Shown here: positions 1 through 6,029 of the stretch, in pieces
How positions within the stretch are numbered: position 1 is the stretch's first letter
Layout: every line of letters begins with the position of its first letter
From: Bacteroidota bacterium
Lineage (GTDB): Bacteria > Bacteroidota > Bacteroidia > Chitinophagales > LD1
Reading direction: 5' to 3'
Assembly (NCBI GenBank): GCA_003165135.1
Contig: PLSN01000442.1
Coordinates: 1-6,825 of the forward strand
DNA: 6,825 nt
Translations under genes and position numbers: made by a program
Notes under the pieces: generated by a model
What the model saw: the letters and a program-made list of their open reading frames with translations, nothing else
What the model was told of the DNA's origin: nothing
Database searches by the model: none

Positions 1-567
1 GAACTGATGTCTACTGAGCCGATTGCAAAGAAAGGCGAAAAACCTCTGACACAACAACTTGACCAGATGCTAGCCCAGGCTAAGGTAGGACCGGATCTGA
101 TCAATAGCCTCGGCAAAGGACTTTCATCACTGGCTGACAGCACAGGCAAACTCAATGACCTGACTGAAGCATCTGTGGCTGTAAATGACTTCGCCAAGAA
201 TGCAAAAACTGCTTCCGGCAATATCACTTCTTTCTCATCTGCTGCCGCTGCTGCTACTACTGCGGTCAATGAAATAGGAAAAGGCGCTGCTGATACTAAA
301 GTATACCATGAGCAAGTTCAGAAGATGTCAGTAAACCTGTCTCAACTGAACACTATATATGAACTGGAACTGCAGGATTCTAATAACCACCTGAAAGCAA
401 TGAATAAATTCTTTGGCAACCTTAACAATGCTGCACAGGCACTGTCTGAGACTGCTAATGATGCTACTAAATACAAAGAACAACTCGGCCAGCTCAATAA
501 AAACCTCGCCGCTCTGAACGCTGTATATGGTAATATGCTATCTGCCATGAGGGCAACAAACGCATAA
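1..567 (+). CDS. gldL: GldL, gliding motility / T9SS inner-membrane motor protein (3' part, cut by left window edge)
   Basis: GldL is the membrane stator subunit of the proton-driven GldLM motor that powers type IX secretion and gliding in Bacteroidota. The reading frame is open to base 1 (codons for Glu-Leu precede the first Met at base 7), so that Met is internal and the true start lies upstream. The two N-terminal transmembrane helices known for the family, with their functional Glu, are therefore missing. The 188 visible codons encode the soluble C-terminal part: a helical stretch typical of GldL (PLTQQLDQML, GPDLINSLGKGL), an Ala-rich linker (SSAAAAATTAV, Met-7 numbering 78-87), and two related helical segments beginning YHEQVQKM (residue 100) and YKEQLGQL (residue 156). 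The ending NAVYGNMLSAM is family-typical. gldM follows 47 nt downstream on the same strand, the conserved gldKLMN order. Recognition is by sequence pattern and gene order. Confidence 0.93.
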   Translation, partial: ELMSTEPIAKKGEKPLTQQLDQMLAQAKVGPDLINSLGKGLSSLADSTGKLNDLTEASVAVNDFAKNAKTASGNITSFSSAAAAATTAVNEIGKGAADTKVYHEQVQKMSVNLSQLNTIYELELQDSNNHLKAMNKFFGNLNNAAQALSETANDATKYKEQLGQLNKNLAALNAVYGNMLSAMRATNA

Positions 568-614
568 TTGATTAAGTAAATAAATTCGTTTAACCCTTAA
601 ACTGAAAAAACAAA

Positions 615-2102
615 ATGGCAGGAGGTAAATTAACGCCCCGGCAGAAGATGATCAACATGATGTACCTCGTGTTGACAGCGCTTCTCGCTATGAACGTATC
701 TGCGGAAATATTGAACGCTTTTAAAACCGTAAACAACTCTATTACCAGCTCAAATACTATGCTGACTGAGAAAGATGTAAAGGTGATAAATGCGCTAAAA
801 GCTGAACATAAAAATCAACCAGAGAAGGTTGACACATTATTGGCTGTAGTGGCAAAAATTCAGGCCAAATCATCTGATCTGAATAAATACATCGAAGGTT
901 TGGAAACTCAAGTCGGCGGTGGAAAAGGTGATGATGACCTGGAAGTGGGTACGAGGATACTCGCCGAAGGAAAAGATGGTGATCTGCTTAGAGCTAAGCT
1001 GGAGCAATATAAAAAAGATGTAGTTGATCTGATGGGTAGGTACACATTACCTTCAGCTGTGCCAATAGATGTCACTCCCCCTAAAACTAAAGAAAGCGGA
1101 GAAAAACTATCGTGGCAAATGGCATATTTTCACATGGTTCCTGAAGTGGCAGCACTCACTATCCTCAATAAATTTGACAATGATGTTAAATCAACTGAGG
1201 CCATGTGCCTTGACCGTCTGGCCAAAGAAGCGGTATCAGTCGAGGTAACTCTTGATAAATTTGAGCCACTGGTCAGTGCGAAGTCTTCTTATGTACTCGT
1301 AGGTGACAAATATGAAGCTACTATCGGCCTTGGTGCATATAGCACAGCTATCGTTCCTGAGGTATACGTAGGTGGCACCAGGATTGATGTGAAGGAGGGT
1401 AAAGCAACTTATTCGGTATCGGCTACACATTCGGGATCTTTTACTGTACCTACACTGGTCAAGATACCAAAGAGGTCAGGTGGTTTCGAAGAGGCTAAAG
1501 GTGAGCTGAAATATGATGTAGGAGTACCCGCAGGCGCAGCAGTGATGCTGGACAAAATGAACGTGGTATATATCGGAGTAGATAACCCTATCACTATATC
1601 ATCTGGTGCCGGTGATGAGAAAACATCTGCTGTACCTACCGGTGGCGGAATCACACTGACACACTCAGGTCCAGGTAAATACATTGCAAAGGCTACTACT
1701 CCTGATCTCAAGGCTCATATCAACGTATCTGTGAAGGGTGGCAAAACCACTGACTTCCCAATACGTGTCAAGAGAATACCGGATCCGGTACCTACACTCG
1801 GCGGAAAGCTGAGAGGTGGTAATGCTCAACCAGGTACTATCAAAGCACAAACTGGTATAGTGCCGGTACTGGACAACTTTGATTTCGAGGCAAGATTTAA
1901 TGTCGAAAGCTATGACATGGTTTTTGTGTCAAAGGGTGAGATATTCAGGGCTACTACATCTGGTCCGCTTTTCAATGCTCAGATGACTACTTTCTTATCA
2001 CGTGCTAAACCGAAGGATGTAATCTATCTTGAAGAAATCAAAGTAAGGGGTCCGGATGGCACTCCACGTAAGATCGGTCAGATTGTATTCACGATCCAAT
2101 AA
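615..2102 (+). CDS. gldM: GldM, gliding motility / T9SS motor protein (complete)
   Basis: GldM is the partner of GldL in the inner-membrane motor. A single N-terminal transmembrane helix inserts into the GldL ring, and a long dimeric periplasmic shaft reaches the GldKN ring. The 495 residues fit the family (about 500-520). The start MAGGKLTPRQKMINMMYLVL is the family's conserved N-terminus. The helix spans about residues 14-34 and keeps Arg9, Tyr17 and Glu31, positions I recall as functionally important in Flavobacterium johnsoniae GldM. By comparison with known structures I infer a helical D1 domain (about 36-208) and beta-sandwich domains D2 (about 209-302), D3 (about 303-388, starting near MNVVYIGVDNPITIS) and D4 (about 389-495). 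D4 should contact the periplasmic ring. No Shine-Dalgarno sequence precedes the start; an A-rich stretch does. Tandem TAA stops end the gene, and gldN begins 15 nt later, indicating cotranscription. Confidence 0.97.
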   Translation: MAGGKLTPRQKMINMMYLVLTALLAMNVSAEILNAFKTVNNSITSSNTMLTEKDVKVINALKAEHKNQPEKVDTLLAVVAKIQAKSSDLNKYIEGLETQVGGGKGDDDLEVGTRILAEGKDGDLLRAKLEQYKKDVVDLMGRYTLPSAVPIDVTPPKTKESGEKLSWQMAYFHMVPEVAALTILNKFDNDVKSTEAMCLDRLAKEAVSVEVTLDKFEPLVSAKSSYVLVGDKYEATIGLGAYSTAIVPEVYVGGTRIDVKEGKATYSVSATHSGSFTVPTLVKIPKRSGGFEEAKGELKYDVGVPAGAAVMLDKMNVVYIGVDNPITISSGAGDEKTSAVPTGGGITLTHSGPGKYIAKATTPDLKAHINVSVKGGKTTDFPIRVKRIPDPVPTLGGKLRGGNAQPGTIKAQTGIVPVLDNFDFEARFNVESYDMVFVSKGEIFRATTSGPLFNAQMTTFLSRAKPKDVIYLEEIKVRGPDGTPRKIGQIVFTIQ

Positions 2103-2117
2103 TAAACAGTAAATAAT

Positions 2118-2942
2118 ATGTTCAAAGCAGGAAAAATTGTAGTATCGGCTGTCTTTATATTGTTCTCCGGGGCCTTGCTGGCTCAGGAGCCATTGGACGG
2201 TGCATACCAAAAAGTGATCACCAAGGAAAAAGAGATCATTCCTTATGATTATATCAGAGAGGCTGATGTCTTCTGGCAAAAGCGTATCTGGAGGGTTATA
2301 GATACTCGCGAGAAAATGAATCTCCCTTTTACTTATCCTCAGCAGCCGCTGATCGAGATCATACACACAGCCGCAAAGAATGGCGAGCTCACTGTATATG
2401 ACAATGCCGTAGAAAATGGTGATCAGTTCAAGCAGGTACTGTCTGTCGATGATGTAAAAAAGATCGGTTCTAAGGTTGATACTGTCACAGCTATCAACCC
2501 GGTAACTCTCGAGGAAGAAACCAAGGTCATAAAAAATGAACTGACCTGGGATAAGGTTACTAAGTTCCGTCTGAAAGAAGACTGGTTGTTTGATGATGAG
2601 ACTTCTACCATGGTATGCCGTATCCTCGGAGTGGCACCTGTCATGGAAGATTTCGATCAGAATGGCAACTATCGTGGTGACCTCGTGATGTACTGGTGCT
2701 ATTATCCTGACCTTCGTCCTATTCTGGCTAAATATGAGGTGTTTAATCCTCAGAATGATGCTGTAAGGTTGAGCTGGGAGGATGTATTTGAATCTCGCAG
2801 GTTCGAAAGCTATATCTACAAAGAGTCAAACGTATATGATCGCCAGATCAAGGAATATGCTACAGGTGTAGACCTGCTGCTGGAGTCTGACAGGATCAAG
2901 AATGAAATGTTCGTTTTCGAACATGATCTCTGGAATTACTAG
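2118..2942 (+). CDS. gldN: GldN, gliding motility / T9SS periplasmic ring protein (complete)
   Basis: GldN (PorN in Porphyromonas) binds the lipoprotein GldK to form the large periplasmic ring of the type IX secretion machine, which meets the GldM shaft. The 274-residue product has a clear Sec signal peptide: a basic start (MFKAGK), a hydrophobic core (residues 7-21) and a likely cleavage at ALLA|QEP after Ala22. There is no lipobox Cys, so a soluble periplasmic protein is expected. Family-typical stretches are IREADVFWQKRIWRVIDTRE (46-65), KEDWLFDDETSTMVCRILG (153-171), MYWCYYPDLRP (191-201) and DVFESRRFESYIYKESNVYD (222-241). The protein is shorter than some characterised homologues such as PorN, but both ends look natural. 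It is the last gene of the run: a strong terminator begins 18 nt after the stop. The gldK expected in this operon should lie upstream of gldL, outside the window. Confidence 0.95.
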   Translation: MFKAGKIVVSAVFILFSGALLAQEPLDGAYQKVITKEKEIIPYDYIREADVFWQKRIWRVIDTREKMNLPFTYPQQPLIEIIHTAAKNGELTVYDNAVENGDQFKQVLSVDDVKKIGSKVDTVTAINPVTLEEETKVIKNELTWDKVTKFRLKEDWLFDDETSTMVCRILGVAPVMEDFDQNGNYRGDLVMYWCYYPDLRPILAKYEVFNPQNDAVRLSWEDVFESRRFESYIYKESNVYDRQIKEYATGVDLLLESDRIKNEMFVFEHDLWNY

Positions 2943-2960
2943 AATGTAAATTATCAAAAT

Positions 2961-2990
2961 AAAAAGGAGGGTTTCGAGCCCTCCTTTTTT
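2961..2990 (+). terminator. Intrinsic terminator after gldN
   Basis: A near-perfect hairpin follows the gldN stop. GGAGGG (2966-2971) pairs with CCCTCC (2979-2984) around a 7-nt TTTCGAG loop, and the flanking A5 (2961-2965) pairs with the T6 tract (2985-2990), giving an 11-bp stem that ends in a U run. The A and T tracts on both sides mean it could also work on the opposite strand, but no minus-strand gene lies nearby. It closes the gldLMN transcription unit and separates it from the division gene downstream. Confidence 0.93.
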
Positions 2991-3009
2991 GTTTCCTATG
3001 TCGTCGTCT

Positions 3010-3081
3010 TTCAAATTAGACAATCACCAAAACAGGTACATAAGGAATTGAAGATTGTCAGATTCTTTTTCGAAATTTGAA
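3010..3081. repeat. Nested inverted repeats in the leader of the FtsB/DivIC-family gene
   Basis: In the 103-nt gap between the gldN terminator and the next gene, two inverted repeats nest inside each other. The outer pair is TTCAAATT (3010-3017) and AATTTGAA (3074-3081), a perfect 8-bp match. The inner pair is GACAATC (3019-3025) and GATTGTC (3053-3059), a perfect 7-bp match enclosing 27 nt. One base separates the left arms and 14 separate the right arms, so an RNA would form a two-tier hairpin with an asymmetric internal loop ending 12 nt before the ATG. The repeats are seen directly. Any role (RNA structure, operator or chance in AT-rich DNA) is inference. Confidence 0.45.
3048..3079 (+). 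promoter_or_regulatory. Weak Bacteroidota-type promoter candidate for the FtsB/DivIC-family gene
   Basis: TTG (3048-3050) and GAAATTTG (3072-3079) are separated by 21 nt. This resembles the Bacteroidota pattern of a TTG-like -33 element, a spacer of about 17-23 nt and a TAnnTTTG -7 element, with only the first T of the -7 box replaced by G. Transcription would start only about 8 nt before the ATG. The box overlaps the right arm of the inverted repeat, so promoter use here and a transcribed hairpin are mutually exclusive. Confidence 0.3.
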
Positions 3082-3093
3082 TAGCCAGAAACC

Positions 3094-3402
3094 ATGCAAA
3101 AGATAAAATCCTTTTTTATTAATCTGCCCCCGTTCTTCAGGAATATTTTCTTTCTGACCGGATTGCTATTTGCCGTATGGATGTTGTTTTTTGATGAGAA
3201 CAATCTCCTGGTCCAGTATGGCCGTCGTCATGAGCTAATAGCACTACAGAAGAAAAGCAACTATTATACTCATGAGATCACCAAGGTCGAAAAGCAATAT
3301 CAGGAGCTGACCACCAGCAGTGAGTCACAGGAGAAATTCGCCCGCGAGAACTACATGATGAAGAAGGATAATGAAGATGTCTTTGTCATTGTAAATAAAT
3401 AG
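3094..3402 (+). CDS. FtsB/DivIC-family septum formation protein
   Basis: This is a small bitopic division protein of the FtsB/DivIC (septum formation initiator) family. Members join FtsL and FtsQ/DivIB in the complex that activates septal peptidoglycan synthesis. The 102 residues match the family length (E. coli FtsB is 103). A short N-terminal segment with Lys and Arg precedes one transmembrane helix at about 16-33 (RNIFFLTGLLFAVWMLFF). An extracytoplasmic coiled coil follows at about 43-75, rich in Lys, Glu and Gln. The C-terminal block EKFARENYMMKKDNEDVFVI (80-99) is the family's conserved end, comparable to the ExxAREEL.M..PGE region of other members. No Shine-Dalgarno sequence is visible. 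The gene stands alone between the gldN terminator and the cysD promoter region, so it is probably monocistronic or reads into cysD. Family assignment is firm; whether it acts as FtsB or DivIC in this organism cannot be told from sequence alone. Confidence 0.88.
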   Translation: MQKIKSFFINLPPFFRNIFFLTGLLFAVWMLFFDENNLLVQYGRRHELIALQKKSNYYTHEITKVEKQYQELTTSSESQEKFARENYMMKKDNEDVFVIVNK

Positions 3403-3424
3403 CCTGAGTACAACGGAGAAATCA

Positions 3425-3432
3425 TAAATTTG
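3425..3432 (+). promoter_or_regulatory. Candidate -7 promoter box (TAnnTTTG) for the cysD operon
   Basis: TAAATTTG is an exact match to the Bacteroidota -7 consensus TAnnTTTG and is followed by C, as is common. It lies 51 nt before the cysD start, which implies a leader of roughly 40-45 nt. A good TTG -33 element is not visible; CTG at 3404-3406 with an 18-nt spacer is the best partial match. The position in an 81-nt intergenic gap ahead of a three-gene run supports a real promoter. Confidence 0.55.
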
Positions 3433-3450
3433 CCTCGTTATGATTTATCT

Positions 3451-3477
3451 CAATACTTACTACCCAATACTCACTAC
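3451..3477 (+). repeat. 13-nt direct repeat in the cysD leader
   Basis: CAATACTTACTAC (3451-3463) is repeated as CAATACTCACTAC (3465-3477) with one T/C difference and a single C between copies, giving a 14-nt period. It lies between the -7 box and the cysD start, so it should be transcribed as part of the 5' leader. The stretch has almost no G and ends 6 nt before the ATG. It may be an unstructured leader that aids SD-independent initiation, a regulator-binding site, or a neutral short tandem duplication. Confidence 0.6.
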
Positions 3478-3483
3478 TAATTC

Positions 3484-4386
3484 ATGAGTTTTACTTTAAA
3501 TCACCTCAAATCACTCGAGTCTGAGGCTATATATGTGATACGTGAGGCGGCGGCACAGTTTCAAAACCCTGCTATACTTTTCAGCGGTGGCAAAGATTCA
3601 ATAGCAGTGACCTATCTGGCCCGTAAAGCTTTTTATCCTGCACCTATACCCTTTCCTTTGTTACATATCGATACAGGAAATAATTTTCAGGAGACGCTGG
3701 ACTATCGGGACAAGCTCGTATCTAAGCTGGATGTAAGGCTCATCGTGGCCTCTGTGCAGGACTCCATCAACCAGCACCGTGTCACAGAGGAGAAAGGCTA
3801 TAATGCATCCCGTATACGTTTGCAGACCACTACGCTGCTCGACGCTATAGAGAAATATAAGTTTGACTGCTGTCTGGGTGGTGCGCGGAGAGATGAGGAG
3901 AAAGCCCGTGCGAAGGAAAGGTTCTTTTCTCACCGGGATGAATTCGGTCAATGGGATCCTAAGAACCAACGCCCGGAACTGTGGAACCTCTTTAACGGGA
4001 GAATGAATGTAGGTGAAAACTTCAGGGTATTCCCGATCTCAAACTGGACGGAGCTCGATGTCTGGCAGTATATGGGTATGGAAAAGATAGAACTGCCATC
4101 TTTGTATTTTTCTCACCGGAGGAGGGTATTTGAGAGAGATGGTGTCTTGCTCGCCGAGAGCCCGTTTATCCCGATGAAGCCTAATGAAGTGGTGGAAGAA
4201 CAAACGGTAAGGTTCAGGACCATAGGAGATATTACATCTACCGGAGCTACTTTTAGTGAAGCATCAACAGTCGATGAGATCATTAATGAGGTAGCCGCTA
4301 CTCGCGTCACAGAGCGGGGTGGCAGGGCTGATGACAAACGGAGTGAAACCAGTATGGAGGACAGAAAAAAAGAAGGGTATTTTTAA
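3484..4386 (+). CDS. cysD: Sulfate adenylyltransferase subunit 2 (ATP sulfurylase, CysD)
   Basis: CysD is the catalytic subunit of ATP sulfurylase. It adenylates sulfate with ATP to give adenosine 5'-phosphosulfate (APS) and pyrophosphate, driven by GTP hydrolysis on CysN; it acts in the cytosol. The 300 residues match E. coli CysD (302) end to end. The PP-loop nucleotide motif is SGGKDS (34-39), the canonical form where E. coli has SIGKDS. Further family blocks are LARKAFYP (45-52), PFPLLHIDTG (56-65), GGARRDEEKARAKER (132-146), WDPKNQRPELW (157-167), RVFPISNWTELDVWQY (181-196), VRFRTIGD (242-249) and the ending MEDRKKEGYF. The start gives the expected N-terminus (LNHLKSLESEAIYVIRE), and no usable Shine-Dalgarno sequence is present. 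cysN follows after 9 nt. No signs of damage or transfer are seen. Confidence 0.97.
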   Translation: MSFTLNHLKSLESEAIYVIREAAAQFQNPAILFSGGKDSIAVTYLARKAFYPAPIPFPLLHIDTGNNFQETLDYRDKLVSKLDVRLIVASVQDSINQHRVTEEKGYNASRIRLQTTTLLDAIEKYKFDCCLGGARRDEEKARAKERFFSHRDEFGQWDPKNQRPELWNLFNGRMNVGENFRVFPISNWTELDVWQYMGMEKIELPSLYFSHRRRVFERDGVLLAESPFIPMKPNEVVEEQTVRFRTIGDITSTGATFSEASTVDEIINEVAATRVTERGGRADDKRSETSMEDRKKEGYF

Positions 4387-4395
4387 GAATAAGGT

Positions 4396-5679
4396 ATGAC
4401 TCAAGGGATATTTGACAGCAATAGTTATATGAATATGGAGCTGCTCCGCTTTACCACAGCGGGCAGTGTGGATGATGGCAAGTCAACTCTGATAGGCAGG
4501 CTGCTGTATGATTCTAAATCGATATTCGAAGATCAGTATGAGAATATCAAAGCGACCAGTGAGAGACGTGGAGAAAATTTCGTCAACCTGGCGCTGCTGA
4601 CCGACGGCCTGCGGGCAGAGCGTGAACAGGGCATCACGATCGACGTTGCCTATCGTTATTTCTCTACACCAAAGCGTAAATTTATCATAGCAGATACGCC
4701 CGGCCATATCCAGTACACAAGAAACATGGTGACCGGCGCTTCTACCGCCAATCTGGCAATCATCCTCATAGATGCCAGAAATGGTGTAGTAGAGCAGACC
4801 AGACGTCACTCACTCATTGCATCCTTGTTGGGTATACAGCATCTCGCTGTTTGTATCAATAAGATGGACCTGGTCGATTATTCCAAAGAGGTGTTTGATA
4901 ATATCGTCAGGGACTATCGTGAGTTTGCATCGAGACTCCAGGCGAAAGATATTCAGTTCATTCCGATTTCTGCCTTGAATGGAGATAATGTGGTATCGCG
5001 GTCTAATAATATGCCATGGTTTGAAGGGGTAACTCTGTTGTATTTGTTGGAGACCGTGTATATAGCCGGAGATATCAATCATATTGATGCGCGCTTTCCG
5101 GTGCAGTATGTGATACGTCCGTATAATGACGAGTTTCACGACTATCGCGGCTATGCAGGCAGGCTATCCAGTGGTGTACTGAGGCCGGGAGATAAAGTGT
5201 CCATATTGCCTTCGGGATTTACTACCAATATAAAGGCGATCGAGTTTGACGGTAAGCAGCTCACCGAGGCCTATGCGCCGATGTCTGTCACTGTACTGCT
5301 CGAAGATGATATAGACATAAGCCGCGGCGATATGATCGTTCGCGAAAATAACCAGCCACATATATCTCAGGACCTCGAGGTGATGGTCTGCTGGATGGGT
5401 GATAAACCACTGCAGAAAAATGGCAAGTATGCGATAAAGCATACGACCAAAGATGCTCGCTGTGTGGTCAAGGACATTAAGTATAAACTCGACATCAGCA
5501 CGCTGCACCGTATCACCGACAATCCGGAGATCAACATGAATGATATAGGACGTATCACAGTCAGGACCACAGCACCACTCCTGTATGACGCCTATACTAA
5601 AAACAGGGAGACGGGTGCTTTCATTATGATAGATGAGGGCACTAATGTGACAGTGGGTGCATGCATAATATTGGACTAA
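4396..5679 (+). CDS. cysN: Sulfate adenylyltransferase subunit 1 (GTPase subunit, CysN)
   Basis: CysN is the elongation-factor-like GTPase that pairs with CysD; GTP hydrolysis drives the unfavourable synthesis of APS. All G motifs are visible: G1 GSVDDGKST (23-31), G2 within EREQGITID (75-83, Thr81), G3 DTPGH (100-104), G4 NKMD (155-158) and G5 SAL (192-194). Beta-barrel domains follow, with conserved RFPVQYVIRP, DIDISRGDM and the closing NVTVGACIIL. The 427 residues are shorter than E. coli CysN (about 475), and the protein ends right after the barrel, so there is no fused APS kinase (CysC) domain. After DTPGH the residue is Ile where E. coli has Glu (DTPGHEQYTRNM), a change I believe is usual in Bacteroidota. 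Start choice: Met1 is closest to cysD, but Met12 or Met14 would give the more typical short N-terminus before ELLRFTTAGS. The AAGG at 4391-4394 sits too near the ATG to act as a normal ribosome site. Confidence 0.96.
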   Translation: MTQGIFDSNSYMNMELLRFTTAGSVDDGKSTLIGRLLYDSKSIFEDQYENIKATSERRGENFVNLALLTDGLRAEREQGITIDVAYRYFSTPKRKFIIADTPGHIQYTRNMVTGASTANLAIILIDARNGVVEQTRRHSLIASLLGIQHLAVCINKMDLVDYSKEVFDNIVRDYREFASRLQAKDIQFIPISALNGDNVVSRSNNMPWFEGVTLLYLLETVYIAGDINHIDARFPVQYVIRPYNDEFHDYRGYAGRLSSGVLRPGDKVSILPSGFTTNIKAIEFDGKQLTEAYAPMSVTVLLEDDIDISRGDMIVRENNQPHISQDLEVMVCWMGDKPLQKNGKYAIKHTTKDARCVVKDIKYKLDISTLHRITDNPEINMNDIGRITVRTTAPLLYDAYTKNRETGAFIMIDEGTNVTVGACIILD

Positions 5680-5705
5680 ACAATCTCATCTTAAAAACCA
5701 AGATC

Positions 5706-6023
5706 ATGAAGGAGAAAACCGTATCAGAACTAAAGGCAATGATGGACAGCGGCGAAAATTTTCAACTCATAGATGTCCGTGAGCCACATGAATATGACAT
5801 ATGCAATCTCAAAGCCCAACTCATACCGATGAATGAGATACCCGAGCATATTAATGAGATATCAAAAGATAAAACTGTCGTGATCCACTGCAGGAGCGGT
5901 GCCCGTAGCGGCAGGATCATTCAGTATCTCGAGGAGACATATGGATACCAAAATCTCTACAATCTCAAAGGAGGTATCCTGGCATGGGCAGATGAGATCG
6001 ATCCTGAGATGCAGAAATACTAA
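5706..6023 (+). CDS. Single-domain rhodanese-like sulfurtransferase
   Basis: This is a cytosolic 105-residue rhodanese, a fold that carries sulfur as a persulfide on an active-site Cys. The active loop is CRSGARS (62-68), preceded by VVIH and with Cys62 as the expected nucleophile. Other family marks are LIDVREPHEYDIC (21-33), LIPMNEIP (39-46) and LKGGILAWADEID (87-99). The LIPM..IP segment resembles the rhodanese domain attached to MoeB/MoeZ-type adenylyltransferases, so a role in thiocarboxylate or tRNA/cofactor sulfur transfer is possible; the physiological substrate cannot be read from sequence. The start at 5706 gives the usual family N-terminus (MKEKTVSELKAMM). An in-frame ATG at 5661 would add 15 atypical residues and overlap cysN by 19 nt, so I reject it. 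The gene lies 26 nt after cysN with no promoter or terminator between, suggesting a cysD-cysN-rhodanese operon. No signal peptide is present. Confidence 0.9.
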   Translation: MKEKTVSELKAMMDSGENFQLIDVREPHEYDICNLKAQLIPMNEIPEHINEISKDKTVVIHCRSGARSGRIIQYLEETYGYQNLYNLKGGILAWADEIDPEMQKY

Positions 6024-6029
6024 GAGCTT

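Noticed and set aside
568..614. TTG at 568-570 and TAAATTCG at 581-588 as a promoter for gldM
   Set aside because: The spacer is only 10 nt and the second box has a mismatch in its TTTG core; cotranscription from upstream explains the gene order better.
1998..2366. Long antisense open frames, including this one of 122 codons across the gldM/gldN junction and several others opposite cysD and cysN
   Set aside because: They lie opposite well-recognised conserved genes, show no family motifs, and have compositions expected from the complementary strand of coding DNA.
5661..5705. Upstream start for the rhodanese gene overlapping the end of cysN
   Set aside because: The extra 15 residues do not resemble a rhodanese N-terminus, while the ATG at 5706 gives the usual family start.
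5943..5979. A 7-bp inverted repeat, GGATACC with GGTATCC, inside the rhodanese gene
   Set aside because: It lies in conserved coding sequence with a 23-nt loop and no T tract, so it is best explained by chance.
5968..5986. An AAGGAGG sequence with an ATG 9 nt later inside the rhodanese gene
   Set aside because: It encodes the conserved KGGILAW region of the rhodanese, and the frame opened by that ATG stops after three codons.
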